Below are positions 19,693-29,390 of a stretch of 64,000 bases of DNA, piece after piece. Below the pieces are notes generated by a model. The model saw only the letters and a program-made list of their open reading frames with translations, was not told the origin of the DNA and did no database searches. Location: NCBI GenBank assembly GCA_002726245.1, contig PBSM01000059.1:1-64000 (forward strand), given 5' to 3'. Each line of letters starts with the position of its first letter. The stretch's first letter is position 1. A program made the position numbers and the translations under genes. The stretch comes from Planctomycetaceae bacterium. GTDB taxonomy: Bacteria > Planctomycetota > Planctomycetia > Pirellulales > Pirellulaceae.

Positions 19693-20682
19693 ATGTCACA
19701 TTCAGTCGATCAGCAGATCTGCGACGGATGGCCCCCAGAAGCGTGGCAAGACGTTGTCGTCGTTGCCGCGGTTTCCGGGGGAGCCGACAGCGTGGCGATG
19801 CTGCGAGCCTTGGCTGGGCTCTCGGCCGACTCGCGTAGAAACTTGGTGGTCGCACACTTTGACCACGGGTTGCGGGAGCGCTCCGTCGAAGATTCGCAGT
19901 TCGTCGCGGAACTAGCTCAAAGTCTACAACTTCGCTGTGAGATCGGGCATGCCGATACGGATCTGCATGAAGCGTCCGCTGGGAGCATGGAGGAGGCCGC
20001 TCGTAATGCACGCTATGAGTTCCTCACAAAGGTCGCGCGTCGTTGCGGTGCCCGATACGTCACAACGGCACACACCGCTGACGACCAAATCGAAACGATC
20101 CTCCATCGCATACTTCGGGGAACCGGAATCGCCGGCCTCGCTGGCATTCCGCTGACCCGCGAGTTAGCACCTGACACAACGCTTGTTCGTCCATTGCTTA
20201 CTTGCCGCAGACGTGACATTCTCCGTTACCTGCAAGCACTCGGGCAGAGCTACATCGACGACGAAACGAATCGCGATATCGAATTCGTACGAAATCGCAT
20301 CCGAAACGAATTACTTCCTCAGCTTGCGGAACAATACAACTCGCGCGTCGATGACGCCATCCTGCGACTTGGTTCGTTGGCCACAGAAACAAACAGTTAT
20401 CTCGACTCGCTGGCCGACGGCTTGATCGAGACGCACGTTTCGCTACGGGAAGACTTTGTAGAACTCAACTGCTACGAACTTAGCCTGCTACCGACACTAA
20501 TGATCCGAACGGTCTTGATGCGGATCTGGCGACGAATGGGCTGGCCAGAGCAAGACATGAGCTATCAGAAATGGGACGAACTGGCAGAACTGACGCTGCG
20601 CCGCTCCGTCGCAAACCTGTGCCTACCTGGCGGTGTGATCGCAACACGCGCTGGCGCGTCACTTCGACTTAGCCGAGATTAG
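19693..20682 (+). CDS. tilS: tRNA(Ile)-lysidine synthetase
   Basis: Adds lysine to C34 of the CAU-anticodon tRNA-Ile so that it reads AUA. Cytosolic and essential. 329 residues. The ATP-pyrophosphatase P-loop SGGADS lies at residues 28-33, followed by HFDHGLRE, EEAARNARYEFL and TAHTADDQIETILHRILRG, all typical of the N-terminal domain. YIDDETN and FVRNRIRNELLP mark the end of the catalytic core. The chain is shorter than the roughly 430 residues of E. coli TilS because the second C-terminal domain is minimal, as in many bacteria. It ends 13 bases from the convergent MFS gene. Confidence 0.93.
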   Translation: MSHSVDQQICDGWPPEAWQDVVVVAAVSGGADSVAMLRALAGLSADSRRNLVVAHFDHGLRERSVEDSQFVAELAQSLQLRCEIGHADTDLHEASAGSMEEAARNARYEFLTKVARRCGARYVTTAHTADDQIETILHRILRGTGIAGLAGIPLTRELAPDTTLVRPLLTCRRRDILRYLQALGQSYIDDETNRDIEFVRNRIRNELLPQLAEQYNSRVDDAILRLGSLATETNSYLDSLADGLIETHVSLREDFVELNCYELSLLPTLMIRTVLMRIWRRMGWPEQDMSYQKWDELAELTLRRSVANLCLPGGVIATRAGASLRLSRD

Positions 20683-20695
20683 CGCTATTCGGCTT

Positions 20696-22252
20696 TCACT
20701 CATCCGGCATCTGTTCATCGTCTTCCGGCTTCTTTTCGCCTTCGGTCAGCTCGATCTGTGTATAGCCGCCCTTCATCCGGAAATAGATGACCAGAATGAG
20801 GTAGCCGACGAACATCCCGGCTGGGACCGCGGCCGTCCACTTTAAGGCCATCCGCCCACCATGGATTCGAGCTTCCTCAACGGGGCCCTTATCGCCCCCT
20901 TGATGTTCGCTTGCCGTGCTGTCCCACCACTGGTTCAGATCGGAGAGCACGGCTGGCACAGCCTCGTTCTGCTGTTCGAGCTTCGCGATATCCTTCTTCA
21001 ATGTGGCGGCCGGACCGCCGCCATCGAGGATGACGCCAACCTTCTGCCCATCCAAACCGCGCACCTGCGGAGCCGCGGGGAAAAACCAGAGCCCGGCAGC
21101 GTCAGCCGCTGCGTATCGTTCATAGGTCTCAACGTTTTGAGTCTGTAACTGCTCGGCCGCATTATAGTCTTGCTTGTAACCGATCGCGGGACCGGCGATC
21201 AGCCCAGCCGAGAGAGCCCCCGCTCCACCAATCGCACCCATCGTGATCGCCCCGCCGCGCGGGAATCGTTCGCCAACGATTCCCAGCATGGTCGGCCACA
21301 AAAACGTCTTGCCAAGGCCGTAGACCGTGACAGCCACCCAGGCCAGGGCCACGCTCTGAACGGAGCTGAGAAACAACAATCCGAGCGCGCCCAACACTGT
21401 GCTCCCACATAGCAGACCAAGTGGATTGATCTTCTCGACGATGGGGCCGGCAAAGAATCGCAACACAAACATCAACGCCGACGTATAGATAAAGAGCAAG
21501 AATCCCTGCTGCGTCATCGACTCGGTGATGTTTACGATCCAACTATCAGTTCCGAGTTCGACGTAGCCAACACACGCGTGAAGCAGCAACAGAAATAGAA
21601 GCACCGGCGAGGCAAACTCCATCAACATCTCGCCCGTACTGATGCCAGCCTTCTGCACATCCGAGGCGGGAAACTTCTCTCTAGCGACGATGAAGCCGTA
21701 CCACAGTGTCGGTAACAAATACAAACCCAACGGTACTTCCCACGGGATTCCTTCTTTCCCGACGAGGACATAGCCCAGCAAACCACCAAGGATCAGACCA
21801 CCGGGCCAACCCGCGTGCAAGATATTCAAATAATGCGTTTTCTTCTCGGGATATATATTCGCGATGAGCGGATTGATCGCAGTCTCACACAATCCATTGG
21901 CAACCGCGAAGATGAACACACCAGCAAATAGGAACCAGTAGGCGGCGTCCTTGCCTCCAGCGTCGTAAGCCGGCGTCGCGCACACCGTCACGACGACGGA
22001 TACAACATGCAAAATGAAAGCCGTGAAGAGAATCGCTTTGTAGCCCAATCGGTCGGTCACCAAGCTGGCCAACAGAATGACGACGCCGAAGCCAGTGAGT
22101 CCGCCACCAGTGATTGTGCCGAGGTCAACCTGGGTAAACCCGAACTTCTCCCCCCAGTCCAAGAGAAGCCCGCCTCGGACAGCAAAGCCCATTCCGGCAG
22201 CGATCAGGGTCAAGAAGCAGGCCCACATCAGTTTGGATCGATTGAATTCCAT
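20696..22252 (-). CDS. Major facilitator superfamily transporter
   Basis: 518 residues from the ATG at 22252, which has GGAG seven bases upstream. Upstream in-frame codons are rejected. Many hydrophobic helices are evident (LMWACFLTLIAAGMGFAVRG, GVVILLASLVTDRLGYKAI, FLFAGVFIFAVANGLCETAINPLIA). SLVTDRLGYK is the cytoplasmic loop 2-3 MFS motif. The sequence recalls sugar/fucose-type symporters, but the substrate cannot be read. A soluble insertion of about 120 residues precedes the last helix (from about TQNVETYERYAAADA to GGRMALKW). The tail is acidic. Confidence 0.85.
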   Translation of the reverse strand: MEFNRSKLMWACFLTLIAAGMGFAVRGGLLLDWGEKFGFTQVDLGTITGGGLTGFGVVILLASLVTDRLGYKAILFTAFILHVVSVVVTVCATPAYDAGGKDAAYWFLFAGVFIFAVANGLCETAINPLIANIYPEKKTHYLNILHAGWPGGLILGGLLGYVLVGKEGIPWEVPLGLYLLPTLWYGFIVAREKFPASDVQKAGISTGEMLMEFASPVLLFLLLLHACVGYVELGTDSWIVNITESMTQQGFLLFIYTSALMFVLRFFAGPIVEKINPLGLLCGSTVLGALGLLFLSSVQSVALAWVAVTVYGLGKTFLWPTMLGIVGERFPRGGAITMGAIGGAGALSAGLIAGPAIGYKQDYNAAEQLQTQNVETYERYAAADAAGLWFFPAAPQVRGLDGQKVGVILDGGGPAATLKKDIAKLEQQNEAVPAVLSDLNQWWDSTASEHQGGDKGPVEEARIHGGRMALKWTAAVPAGMFVGYLILVIYFRMKGGYTQIELTEGEKKPEDDEQMPDE

Positions 22253-22592
22253 GAATGGCTCCGTGGTTAAACCGTCATCGCGAGTTAAAGTGGGCAACGA
22301 CGATGAAGAGGTGGGTTATCGCTGGCAAAAGGAAGTCAACGAGTATACAAGCTCATCTCTGGAAGTAAATACTTGTGAGCCATCGCTTTGGGGCGAATCC
22401 TCGGGACATTGGCTGAGGGATTCGCCACGCCTCGCGGCACTCCCGAAGCGACTCTAGCACGCCGCCACTAATTGTGTGCCGTGAAACGACTTAGCGAGTC
22501 TAGCATTCGTCGCAGCCAACCGATTTCTATTGCTACTTCCAGGAATCGTAACTACCATTCCTGCCCCTCATTGTGCGCGCGGCGAGGACTGG
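22253..22592. other. Divergent intergenic region with a hairpin
   Basis: 340 bases between the divergent MFS and glycosyltransferase genes. It contains an 11-bp inverted repeat with one bulge (GGCGAATCCTC at 22392-22402, GAGGGATTCGCC at 22415-22426). I see no reading frame that looks real and no clear promoter. Confidence 0.45.
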
Positions 22593-23888
22593 ATGAGTGA
22601 GCGTTGCCCCAACTATCGAAGATGGCTGTTACTTGTACTCGTCGTTGCGTTCGCGTTGCGATTGGGAGCGGCGTTCTGGTGGGAATCGCGGATCGCGCCG
22701 GGAACCCAATTCGCTTGGGGAGACAGCTACAGCTATTGGATTCTAGGGGAGAAGATCGCCCGTGGTGAGCCTTATGAATACGGACCAGGACCGGCCCGAG
22801 TTTTCCGCACGCCGGGTTATCCGTTCGTTTTGTCGTCGCTCCTTATGTTCTCTGACGAACCACCAGTTCTCTGGGCTCGTGTATTGGGCTGCCTCTTCGG
22901 AGCGGCAACTGTGGGAGGGGTCATTTGGTTGACAAGATGCTTGTTCTCAGAACGCGGCTCGCTGATCGCCGGCCTGCTGGCAGCCTTGTATCCAGGGGCG
23001 ATCGGCATGAGTGTCTTTGTGCTCAGCGAGGCGCCTTTTTGTCCACTGATGTTGGGGCAGCTTGTTGCTTGGATCGCTGCATATCAAACTTCCAACGCTC
23101 GGCAAACCACCGCCTATGCTTTGCTCGCTGGTGTGCTCGCCGGACTTGCCACACTAGTTCGCCCGAGTTGGTTGCTGTTCACTCCATTTGCGTGTGGAGT
23201 CGGAATCACTTTCGCGGGCCAGCGGCGGCGCCAACTTCTCGTCGGCATCGCGATGGCCGCCGGGATCATCGTGTCGATGCTGCCGTGGTGGGTTCGGAAC
23301 TATGGAATCACCGGCAAGCTGACACTAACGACGACGCAGTTCGGGGCCAGCCTCTACGATGGACTCAACCCGAACGCTACGGGCGAGAGCGATATGCAGT
23401 TCGTTGCACGTTTCGTCGAGGAACAGCGACAAGCAGATGCCGCATCGGGCAACACACCGCTCGGAACGTTCGAAGAGCGCCTCGACGACCGGATGCGCGA
23501 CGCATCTGTCGCATGGATGCAACAACATCCGGGACGAGCCTTGCAGCTTGCCGCGATCAAAGTCGCACGCATGTGGAGCCCGTGGCCGAACGCAGCGCAA
23601 TTCCAGAGCTGGCGATTCAGAGTGCTAATTCTAGGCGGCTATCTACCTTTGATCGTGCTGGCCGTTTGGGGAGCGATTCGCTTTTGTCGGCAGGACTGGA
23701 GTTTTTCGCTTTGCGTTATGCCAGCCATCTACTTCACATGCTTGCACGCCGTGTTTATCGGTTCAATCCGCTACCGCCAACCGCCGATGTTGGCGTTGAT
23801 CGTACTAGCGTCTGGAATCATCGACGGGTGGTGGCGCAATCGCCTCGCAGCCGAACGAACGAGTAAAGACCTGGACGCGGCAGCCTGA
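22593..23888 (+). CDS. GT-C fold glycosyltransferase (PMT/ArnT-like)
   Basis: 431 residues from the ATG at 22593 (GCGAGGACTGG upstream); an earlier in-frame codon adds 21 polar residues and is rejected. It has about ten membrane helices. The first periplasmic loop has WGDSYSYW and RTPGYPF, the acidic and RxPGYP-like motifs of the dolichyl-phosphate-mannose-type (PMT_2/GT39/GT83) family. Such enzymes move a sugar from a polyprenyl-phosphate donor on the outer face of the inner membrane. Acceptor and sugar are unknown. The AsmA-like gene follows after 15 bases, so a shared envelope role is plausible. Confidence 0.85.
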   Translation: MSERCPNYRRWLLLVLVVAFALRLGAAFWWESRIAPGTQFAWGDSYSYWILGEKIARGEPYEYGPGPARVFRTPGYPFVLSSLLMFSDEPPVLWARVLGCLFGAATVGGVIWLTRCLFSERGSLIAGLLAALYPGAIGMSVFVLSEAPFCPLMLGQLVAWIAAYQTSNARQTTAYALLAGVLAGLATLVRPSWLLFTPFACGVGITFAGQRRRQLLVGIAMAAGIIVSMLPWWVRNYGITGKLTLTTTQFGASLYDGLNPNATGESDMQFVARFVEEQRQADAASGNTPLGTFEERLDDRMRDASVAWMQQHPGRALQLAAIKVARMWSPWPNAAQFQSWRFRVLILGGYLPLIVLAVWGAIRFCRQDWSFSLCVMPAIYFTCLHAVFIGSIRYRQPPMLALIVLASGIIDGWWRNRLAAERTSKDLDAAA

Positions 23889-23903
23889 GCCATCGCGTCA
23901 AGA

Positions 23904-26900
23904 ATGACGGACAAGGGAATGGAAGCCCGAAGCGACGAAAATCGAAAACGACGAGGCCTCATCGGTCACTGCGGTGATTTTCTGCGCTGGCTGCTGTTGC
24001 TGGCTCTCGTGACGGCCGCCGTCTGCTCGTTCGGATTGTATTTCATTCACAGTCGCCTCGATGAAGAGATTCGGCTGTATGTTCAGAACAAATTCCAATC
24101 GCACTACACCGGCTTGATCGTGCGAGTTCGCTCCGCGCATCGCGTCGAAGGGCGTGGCATCGAGATTCGCGGGATTCTGCTTTCTGAACCGACGAACGAC
24201 GGCCGGGCGTTACCACTCGTTTACGTCGAAGAACTGTTCGCCGAATGCCCCACGGAACTGGCCGATCTGGTCGCGGGCCACACCCAGTCAACGAGGATCA
24301 TTGTCCGCGGGGCAAAACTCCAAGTGATCCGCTTGCCTGGAGACAGGTGGAACGCAGCGCAACTCTTTCCACCGCCGAAATTCGGCGACACTCCACCGCC
24401 CATCACGATCGAGGACAGCACCATCGACATTCTCGATCTCACGGGAACGTCCAAACGGTTGCTGACGCTTCACGAAGTCGGCTTTCAAATCACTCCCCTC
24501 TCCGTTGCGTCCGTCTCGAAAGCTCTTGGCACCGCACCGGTGTATCGGATTGACGGCATCTTTGGTGGCGACCACGTCCGGCATGTCCGAGTACGAGGCA
24601 ACATTACTCCGGCAGAAGGCGTTTTCGATCTCGCTGGCAATGTGCAAGGCCTCGAGGTAAGTCCCGATACGATCGATGCGCTACCCGAGGACTTCGCCCA
24701 ACTCGCGGCACCGTTACGTTCTGCGACCGGTCTAGCCGGCTTCACGTTCGCGTGCGACAGGGAGAACGCAACTTCCGTACCTCACTACGCCTTGGTCGGA
24801 GACTTTAAGGGGCGCATCGAAGATCCTCGTTTGCCACAGCCGTTGATGAACGTCAAGCTGCCGTTCCAGTTGAGCGACAATCACATTCTCATTCAGCACG
24901 CATCGGCACGAGCCGGCCCAACAAAGCTGCAATTCGCCGCGCAGGGCAGGAAGCTGGCACCGGGTTCACCTTATTCACTGAAGCTCAAAGCAGAGCATGT
25001 CGTGTTGGACGAACAACTCGCGGCCAGCTTGTCAACGAAGTGGCGAGGCGTGTGGGACAAGTTTGCACCGCGTGGTGTGCTCGACGCCGATCTGACCCTG
25101 CAGTTTGATGGAGAACGATTCCACTCCTCGATTGTCGCGGATCTGCTAGATACGTCGTTCGCGTACTACAAACTACCGTATCGCGCCCATAACGCACGCG
25201 GCCAGATTCGCTACCAAGATGACTTGCTCGAAATAGATCAGCTACTGGCATCCGCGAATGGAGTGCCTGTGCTCATCGACGGCAAACTTTATCAGCCCGG
25301 GCCGCAGGCGACCGGCTGGGTAGAGGTGCGACTCGATCAACCGCTGCCAATTGATGATCAGTTGATTCAAGCTTTGCCGCCATCGACGCGCCGAGTTGTG
25401 AATGCGCTAAACCCGCAGCACGGAAAGTTTACCGGAAGTTACCGGCTCGAACGCCCCAACTTGCAAACGCCACAGCGACGGGTGTTCGAGATCAAGCTCA
25501 GCGAGTGCTCGATGGAATACGAACGCTTTCCCTATCCGCTGTACGGAATTAGCGGGACCCTCCGGATGGACAACGACGTCTGGACGTTCAGCGATCTCGA
25601 AGGCCATAACGATAACGCGGTTGTGATGTGCCAAGGTGGCTGGCGAAAGCTTGACGAATCGAACTCACTGCTGGGTCTTTCGTTCGATGCCTTCGAGGTT
25701 CCGCTCGAAGACGAACTCCGCGATGCTCTGCCGCCCGGCGCGCAACGATTCTGGCGCAGTTTACGCCCGCGCGGGAGTCTCGATCATCTCGATATTGACG
25801 TCCGCTATCAGTCGATGGCGAAGGATTTGTCTGTCACGATCAATGGTCTAAAGCGACGCTCCAAAGAACGGCTTGCCGAACGCGTCACGATCAAACCTAC
25901 CTGGCTCCCGTATCAGCTCGACGATGTTGTCGGAATCGTCCGTTACGACAACGGCGTTGCTGAGTTGGAGAACGTACAAGGGCACCATGGGAACACGTCG
26001 GTCCAACTAAGCGGTCGCTTCGATCCTTTGCCGGACGACAAATGGCAGCTTCGTGTACGGGACCTCCACATCGATCGACTGCGAACGGATCACGAACTTG
26101 TGCCCGCGTTGCCCGAGCCACTCGCCCGAGCCGTCACGCGGTTGAACTTGAGTGGGCCGCTGCACGTTAGCGGCAGCCTTGCCATGCAGGGCAACATGGG
26201 GGTCGAACGTCCGACAGCCGCGAATTGGGATCTTGATTTCGACGTGGAAGATGGGATGCTCGATTTCGGTGTGAAGCTGGATCATCTTCGAGGCAGCATG
26301 AAATTGGCTGGCTCGATCGGGTCGCGCGGCCACTACAGTCGTGGCCAGTTAGAGATCGACTCGCTCGTCTACCAAGGCTTGCAGTTAACGAACGTCACCG
26401 GCCCACTCAGCATCGACGACGAGCACCTCGCGCTGGGCGAAGCGATTCGCCGACAGCAAGGCGAACTTGTGAGTCGCCCACTCAAAGCCAACCTGCTCGG
26501 TGGTGTGTTGGTGGGCAGCGGCCAGATCTCTCTGGGCAAAGAATCCTCCTTCGAGTTAGACGGTGAACTATTCGATGCGGACCTCACGACGGTTTCCAAA
26601 GAATTCGCGCCTGGGAAGGCGAACGCTTCCGGGCGCGCCTTCGCGCAAGTTCGCTTAACCGGCACTGGCACTGGCACACACAACCTGCGCGGCCACGGTG
26701 CCGTTCAGCTTCGTGATGCGGATATCTATCAACTGCCTGTGATGGTCCGCTTGCTCAAGATCGTTCGCGTAAAGCGGCCTGACGAAACGGCTTTCACGAC
26801 GAGCGACATGGCCTTTACGATCGAAGGTGACAGGCTGTACTTCAAGCAGATTGATTTCAGCGGCGACGCGATAAACCTGAGAGGCCGCGGCGAGATGACT

Positions 26901-27188
26901 TTCGATCGTGCCATCGACGTTGTTTTCCAGACATCCGTTCTGGTACGCGACGGCCCGGTTGACCGGTTGTTGCGGCCCGTGTTGCGAGATGCGGCTGGAC
27001 TGTTCGAAGTTCAAGTGACTGGAACTCTCGACGAGCCGCAAGTCACGCGAGGAGTGAACCAAGCGATCCAACAAGTCTTCCCCGAAACAGAGCGTCGCGT
27101 GTTCCCTGATGCAGCCGGCCGCCGTGAGAACATCTCTCGCCTGCCGCAACTTCGGAGCATGATCAATCGAAGTGAACGACGCCAATGA
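23904..27188 (+). CDS. Large AsmA/TamB-like envelope protein
   Basis: 1094 residues. A single membrane anchor lies near residues 28-50 (LRWLLLLALVTAAVCSFGLY). The rest is a long array of beta-strand repeats with the usual AsmA wording (VYVEELFAECPTELADLV, LTNVTGPLSIDDEHLALG, MTFDRAIDVVFQTSVL, LFEVQVTGTLDEPQV). AsmA-family proteins form a groove spanning the periplasm and are linked to lipid transport and outer-membrane assembly. This is family knowledge; no specific cargo is evident. It runs in series with the GT-C enzyme and overlaps or abuts the small gene downstream. Confidence 0.8.
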   Translation: MTDKGMEARSDENRKRRGLIGHCGDFLRWLLLLALVTAAVCSFGLYFIHSRLDEEIRLYVQNKFQSHYTGLIVRVRSAHRVEGRGIEIRGILLSEPTNDGRALPLVYVEELFAECPTELADLVAGHTQSTRIIVRGAKLQVIRLPGDRWNAAQLFPPPKFGDTPPPITIEDSTIDILDLTGTSKRLLTLHEVGFQITPLSVASVSKALGTAPVYRIDGIFGGDHVRHVRVRGNITPAEGVFDLAGNVQGLEVSPDTIDALPEDFAQLAAPLRSATGLAGFTFACDRENATSVPHYALVGDFKGRIEDPRLPQPLMNVKLPFQLSDNHILIQHASARAGPTKLQFAAQGRKLAPGSPYSLKLKAEHVVLDEQLAASLSTKWRGVWDKFAPRGVLDADLTLQFDGERFHSSIVADLLDTSFAYYKLPYRAHNARGQIRYQDDLLEIDQLLASANGVPVLIDGKLYQPGPQATGWVEVRLDQPLPIDDQLIQALPPSTRRVVNALNPQHGKFTGSYRLERPNLQTPQRRVFEIKLSECSMEYERFPYPLYGISGTLRMDNDVWTFSDLEGHNDNAVVMCQGGWRKLDESNSLLGLSFDAFEVPLEDELRDALPPGAQRFWRSLRPRGSLDHLDIDVRYQSMAKDLSVTINGLKRRSKERLAERVTIKPTWLPYQLDDVVGIVRYDNGVAELENVQGHHGNTSVQLSGRFDPLPDDKWQLRVRDLHIDRLRTDHELVPALPEPLARAVTRLNLSGPLHVSGSLAMQGNMGVERPTAANWDLDFDVEDGMLDFGVKLDHLRGSMKLAGSIGSRGHYSRGQLEIDSLVYQGLQLTNVTGPLSIDDEHLALGEAIRRQQGELVSRPLKANLLGGVLVGSGQISLGKESSFELDGELFDADLTTVSKEFAPGKANASGRAFAQVRLTGTGTGTHNLRGHGAVQLRDADIYQLPVMVRLLKIVRVKRPDETAFTTSDMAFTIEGDRLYFKQIDFSGDAINLRGRGEMTFDRAIDVVFQTSVLVRDGPVDRLLRPVLRDAAGLFEVQVTGTLDEPQVTRGVNQAIQQVFPETERRVFPDAAGRRENISRLPQLRSMINRSERRQ

Positions 27189-27201
27189 TGGAGATAATGA
27201 C

Positions 27202-27531
27202 ATGAGTATGGGCCCGTTAGGAATGGCTGGCAGCATCGCAGGCGGACTACCTCAAGCGCACAACGCAGCGACGGAACGGACTGCGCAGCAGGCCAGCGAT
27301 CAGGCACGGCAGGCGACTTCCGAAAAGAAAGCCGAATCCGCTGGCGGTGTTGGCGAGACCGAGCAGGATGAGCAAGCTTCAGATCGCGATGCCGACGGTC
27401 GATGTCTCTGGGAAGGTGCCGGAGATGAAAAGCACCCTGCCGACGGCGATGGTTCATTACCGAAGCAAGACAACCGGCAAAGCAAAGATCCAACCGGAAC
27501 AGGCGGCGGAAACCTGGACCTTAGCGGCTAA
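27202..27531 (+). CDS. Small polar protein, unknown
   Basis: 109 residues from the ATG at 27202, with GGAG eight bases upstream; an earlier ATG at 27172 would overlap the AsmA-like gene by 17 bases. The N-terminus is Gly/Met-rich (MSMGPLGMAGSIAGG). The rest is Asp/Glu/Gly/Gln-rich and probably disordered, ending GGGNLDLSG. No family is recognised. The close linkage to the AsmA-like gene suggests the same transcript. Confidence 0.55.
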   Translation: MSMGPLGMAGSIAGGLPQAHNAATERTAQQASDQARQATSEKKAESAGGVGETEQDEQASDRDADGRCLWEGAGDEKHPADGDGSLPKQDNRQSKDPTGTGGGNLDLSG

Positions 27532-27540
27532 GGGCGATCT

Positions 27541-27613
27541 GTTGGAGTTCCGCCTTTAGGCGGTTTGGCCTGCTCCCGCAAGGCGACATGCCGGCTAAAG
27601 TCGGGACTCCAAC
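27541..27613. repeat. Palindrome, GTTGGAGT family copy 1
   Basis: Arms 27541-27563 and 27591-27613 pair at 20 of 23 positions, starting GTTGGAGT. Each arm is also partly self-complementary (CCGCCTTTAGGCGG). The same family occurs at 46148-46223. It lies 10 bases after the stop of the small polar gene. Confidence 0.75.
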
Positions 27614-27699
27614 GCCGCGGGCCCCACGCTGTGCGCGAACCATCAACTGAATACAATTGACTGTCTTAAAGAGAATCATCGCTCGGCGAGACTACTGTT

Positions 27700-28539
27700 A
27701 TGCGGTTTACAAAGATGCACGGTGCAGGCAACGACTATGTGTATGTCGATTGCTTCGCGGATCCTCTACCGGGCGACCCCGCCGAACTCGCGCGACAAAT
27801 GTCGCACCGCCATTTCGGGGTCGGCGGCGACGGTCTGATTCTCATTCGCCCTACCGAAAAGGCAGACGCGCGGATGCAGATGTTCAACGCCGACGGCTCG
27901 GAAGCTGAGATGTGCGGTAACGGACTTCGTTGTGTCGCGAAGTACGTCTATGATCACGGCATCTGCTCGAAGGACTCGATGCAGATCGAAACCGGCGCCG
28001 GAATCCTAGCGATCGATATCGAAGCCACTAGCGGCACGGCGCAACGAGTTCGCGTTGACATGGGTGAACCTGTTCTCGATCCCGCCACGATACCTACCCG
28101 GTTGGCTGGCAATCCGGTTGTGAACGCCGAACTGATTATCGACGGCCAAACCTTTCAAGCAACGAGCGTTTCGATGGGCAATCCACACTGTATTATCTTC
28201 GTCGAAGAGGCAACTGACGACTTGGTGCTTGGTGATGGCCCGAAGATCGAAGCACACGAGATGTTTCCTGCCAAGGTCAACGTCGAGTTTGTCGAGGTGA
28301 TTTCTCCAACCGAAGTCCGCCAGCGGACGTGGGAACGCGGCTCTGGAGAGACCTGGGCTTGCGGAACGGGCGCGAGTGCGGTCTGCGTGGCCGGTGTCTT
28401 GTCCGGACGGACGGAACGCAGGATCTTGAATCATCTGCTCGGCGGTGATTTGGAATTGGAATGGAACAATGCGGATAATCATGTCTTCATGACGGGCTCC
28501 GCATCGGAAGTGTTCACCGGTGAATGGCCGCTTCACTAG
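27700..28539 (+). CDS. dapF: Diaminopimelate epimerase
   Basis: Interconverts LL- and meso-diaminopimelate for lysine and peptidoglycan synthesis, using two cysteines as acid and base; cytosolic. 279 residues, the normal length. Both active-site Cys motifs are present: MCGNGLRC (Cys-72) and ACGTGAS (near residue 221). The N-terminal [22 protein letters not shown] and SMGNPHCI are also diagnostic. The ATG at 27700 starts exactly at the family N-terminus. It is followed 27 bases later by the DUF374 gene. Confidence 0.96.
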   Translation: MRFTKMHGAGNDYVYVDCFADPLPGDPAELARQMSHRHFGVGGDGLILIRPTEKADARMQMFNADGSEAEMCGNGLRCVAKYVYDHGICSKDSMQIETGAGILAIDIEATSGTAQRVRVDMGEPVLDPATIPTRLAGNPVVNAELIIDGQTFQATSVSMGNPHCIIFVEEATDDLVLGDGPKIEAHEMFPAKVNVEFVEVISPTEVRQRTWERGSGETWACGTGASAVCVAGVLSGRTERRILNHLLGGDLELEWNNADNHVFMTGSASEVFTGEWPLH

Positions 28540-28566
28540 ACGTTGAATCATTGGCAGGGATGCCGT

Positions 28567-29295
28567 ATGCGAATCAAAAGCAAATTCATCAACAGAGCGG
28601 GTGGGTTACTGATCGCATCCACGACACGCCTCTGGATGAGAACGCTCGACCATCAAATCGCGTTTTACGACCCGACCGCCGATCCTATCCATCCCGACTT
28701 TCGCGGCCCAGTGATCTTTCTTTTCTGGCACGAATACATCCCAGTACCGTTCTACCTGCGAGGCCATTCCAATATCGCCATGCTGCTGAGCCAGCACCAA
28801 GACGCGGAATGGCTTTCACACGCCGCTCGTCTGATGGGTTTCGAAACCATTCGCGGCTCGACGAATCGCGGCGGTGTGGCAGCTTTGCGACAGTTGCTGC
28901 GCACGAGTCATTCGATGAACCTCGCCATCACGCCAGACGGTCCGCGTGGCCCGCGACGACGGTTGGCTCCCGGACCGATCTACCTTTCTGCACGTCTTGG
29001 CATTCCGTTGATTGTCTTCGGCGTGGGTTGTGACAGGCCCTGGCGAATGGCAACTTGGGATCGTTTCGCGTTACCCAGGCCCTATTCACGAGCACGCATC
29101 ATCGTCAGCCCGAAAGTTCAGATCCCAAGCGGCTTGGATCGAGAAGGCGTCGAGGGATATCGCCAGCACGTGGAAGCCTTGCTCAACGACCTCACCGAGC
29201 AAGCCGAGACCTGGGCCGAATCCGGCACTCGTCTTCAGCAACAAACGCCGATCCGGCGCGAAGGTATTCCGATCGTCCAACGCCGCGCTGCATAG
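28567..29295 (+). CDS. DUF374 / lysophospholipid acyltransferase-like protein
   Basis: 242 residues from the ATG at 28567, with AGGGA eight bases upstream; a TTG eight codons earlier is possible. FLFWHEYIPVPF is the DUF374 version of the catalytic histidine region, followed by GFETIRGSTNRGG and ITPDGPRGPRRRLAPG, typical of this family. Related enzymes (LpxL, WaaM) acylate lipid A, and some planctomycete and Chlamydia-type members are believed to do the same. No membrane helix beyond the N-terminus is needed. The gene lies after dapF and is convergent with the NPCBM gene. Confidence 0.85.
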   Translation: MRIKSKFINRAGGLLIASTTRLWMRTLDHQIAFYDPTADPIHPDFRGPVIFLFWHEYIPVPFYLRGHSNIAMLLSQHQDAEWLSHAARLMGFETIRGSTNRGGVAALRQLLRTSHSMNLAITPDGPRGPRRRLAPGPIYLSARLGIPLIVFGVGCDRPWRMATWDRFALPRPYSRARIIVSPKVQIPSGLDREGVEGYRQHVEALLNDLTEQAETWAESGTRLQQQTPIRREGIPIVQRRAA

Positions 29296-29390
29296 CAAGC
29301 AGTGTTATTCGATGCATGGTTGAAGTTCCTTTGTGTGTTAGCAGCCACATGTACTCTGTCGGCGGTGATGGCTCGAGTGAGAAGCGGTCG

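Noticed and set aside
22925-23866. Plus-strand frame inside the GT-C glycosyltransferase gene
   Set aside because: Overlaps a real membrane protein gene in another frame; Arg- and Thr-rich with no hydrophobic segments or known motif.
23904-27188. Reading the AsmA-like gene as a pseudogene because of its size
   Set aside because: The frame is uninterrupted for 1094 residues with consistent beta-strand motifs and a sensible anchor.
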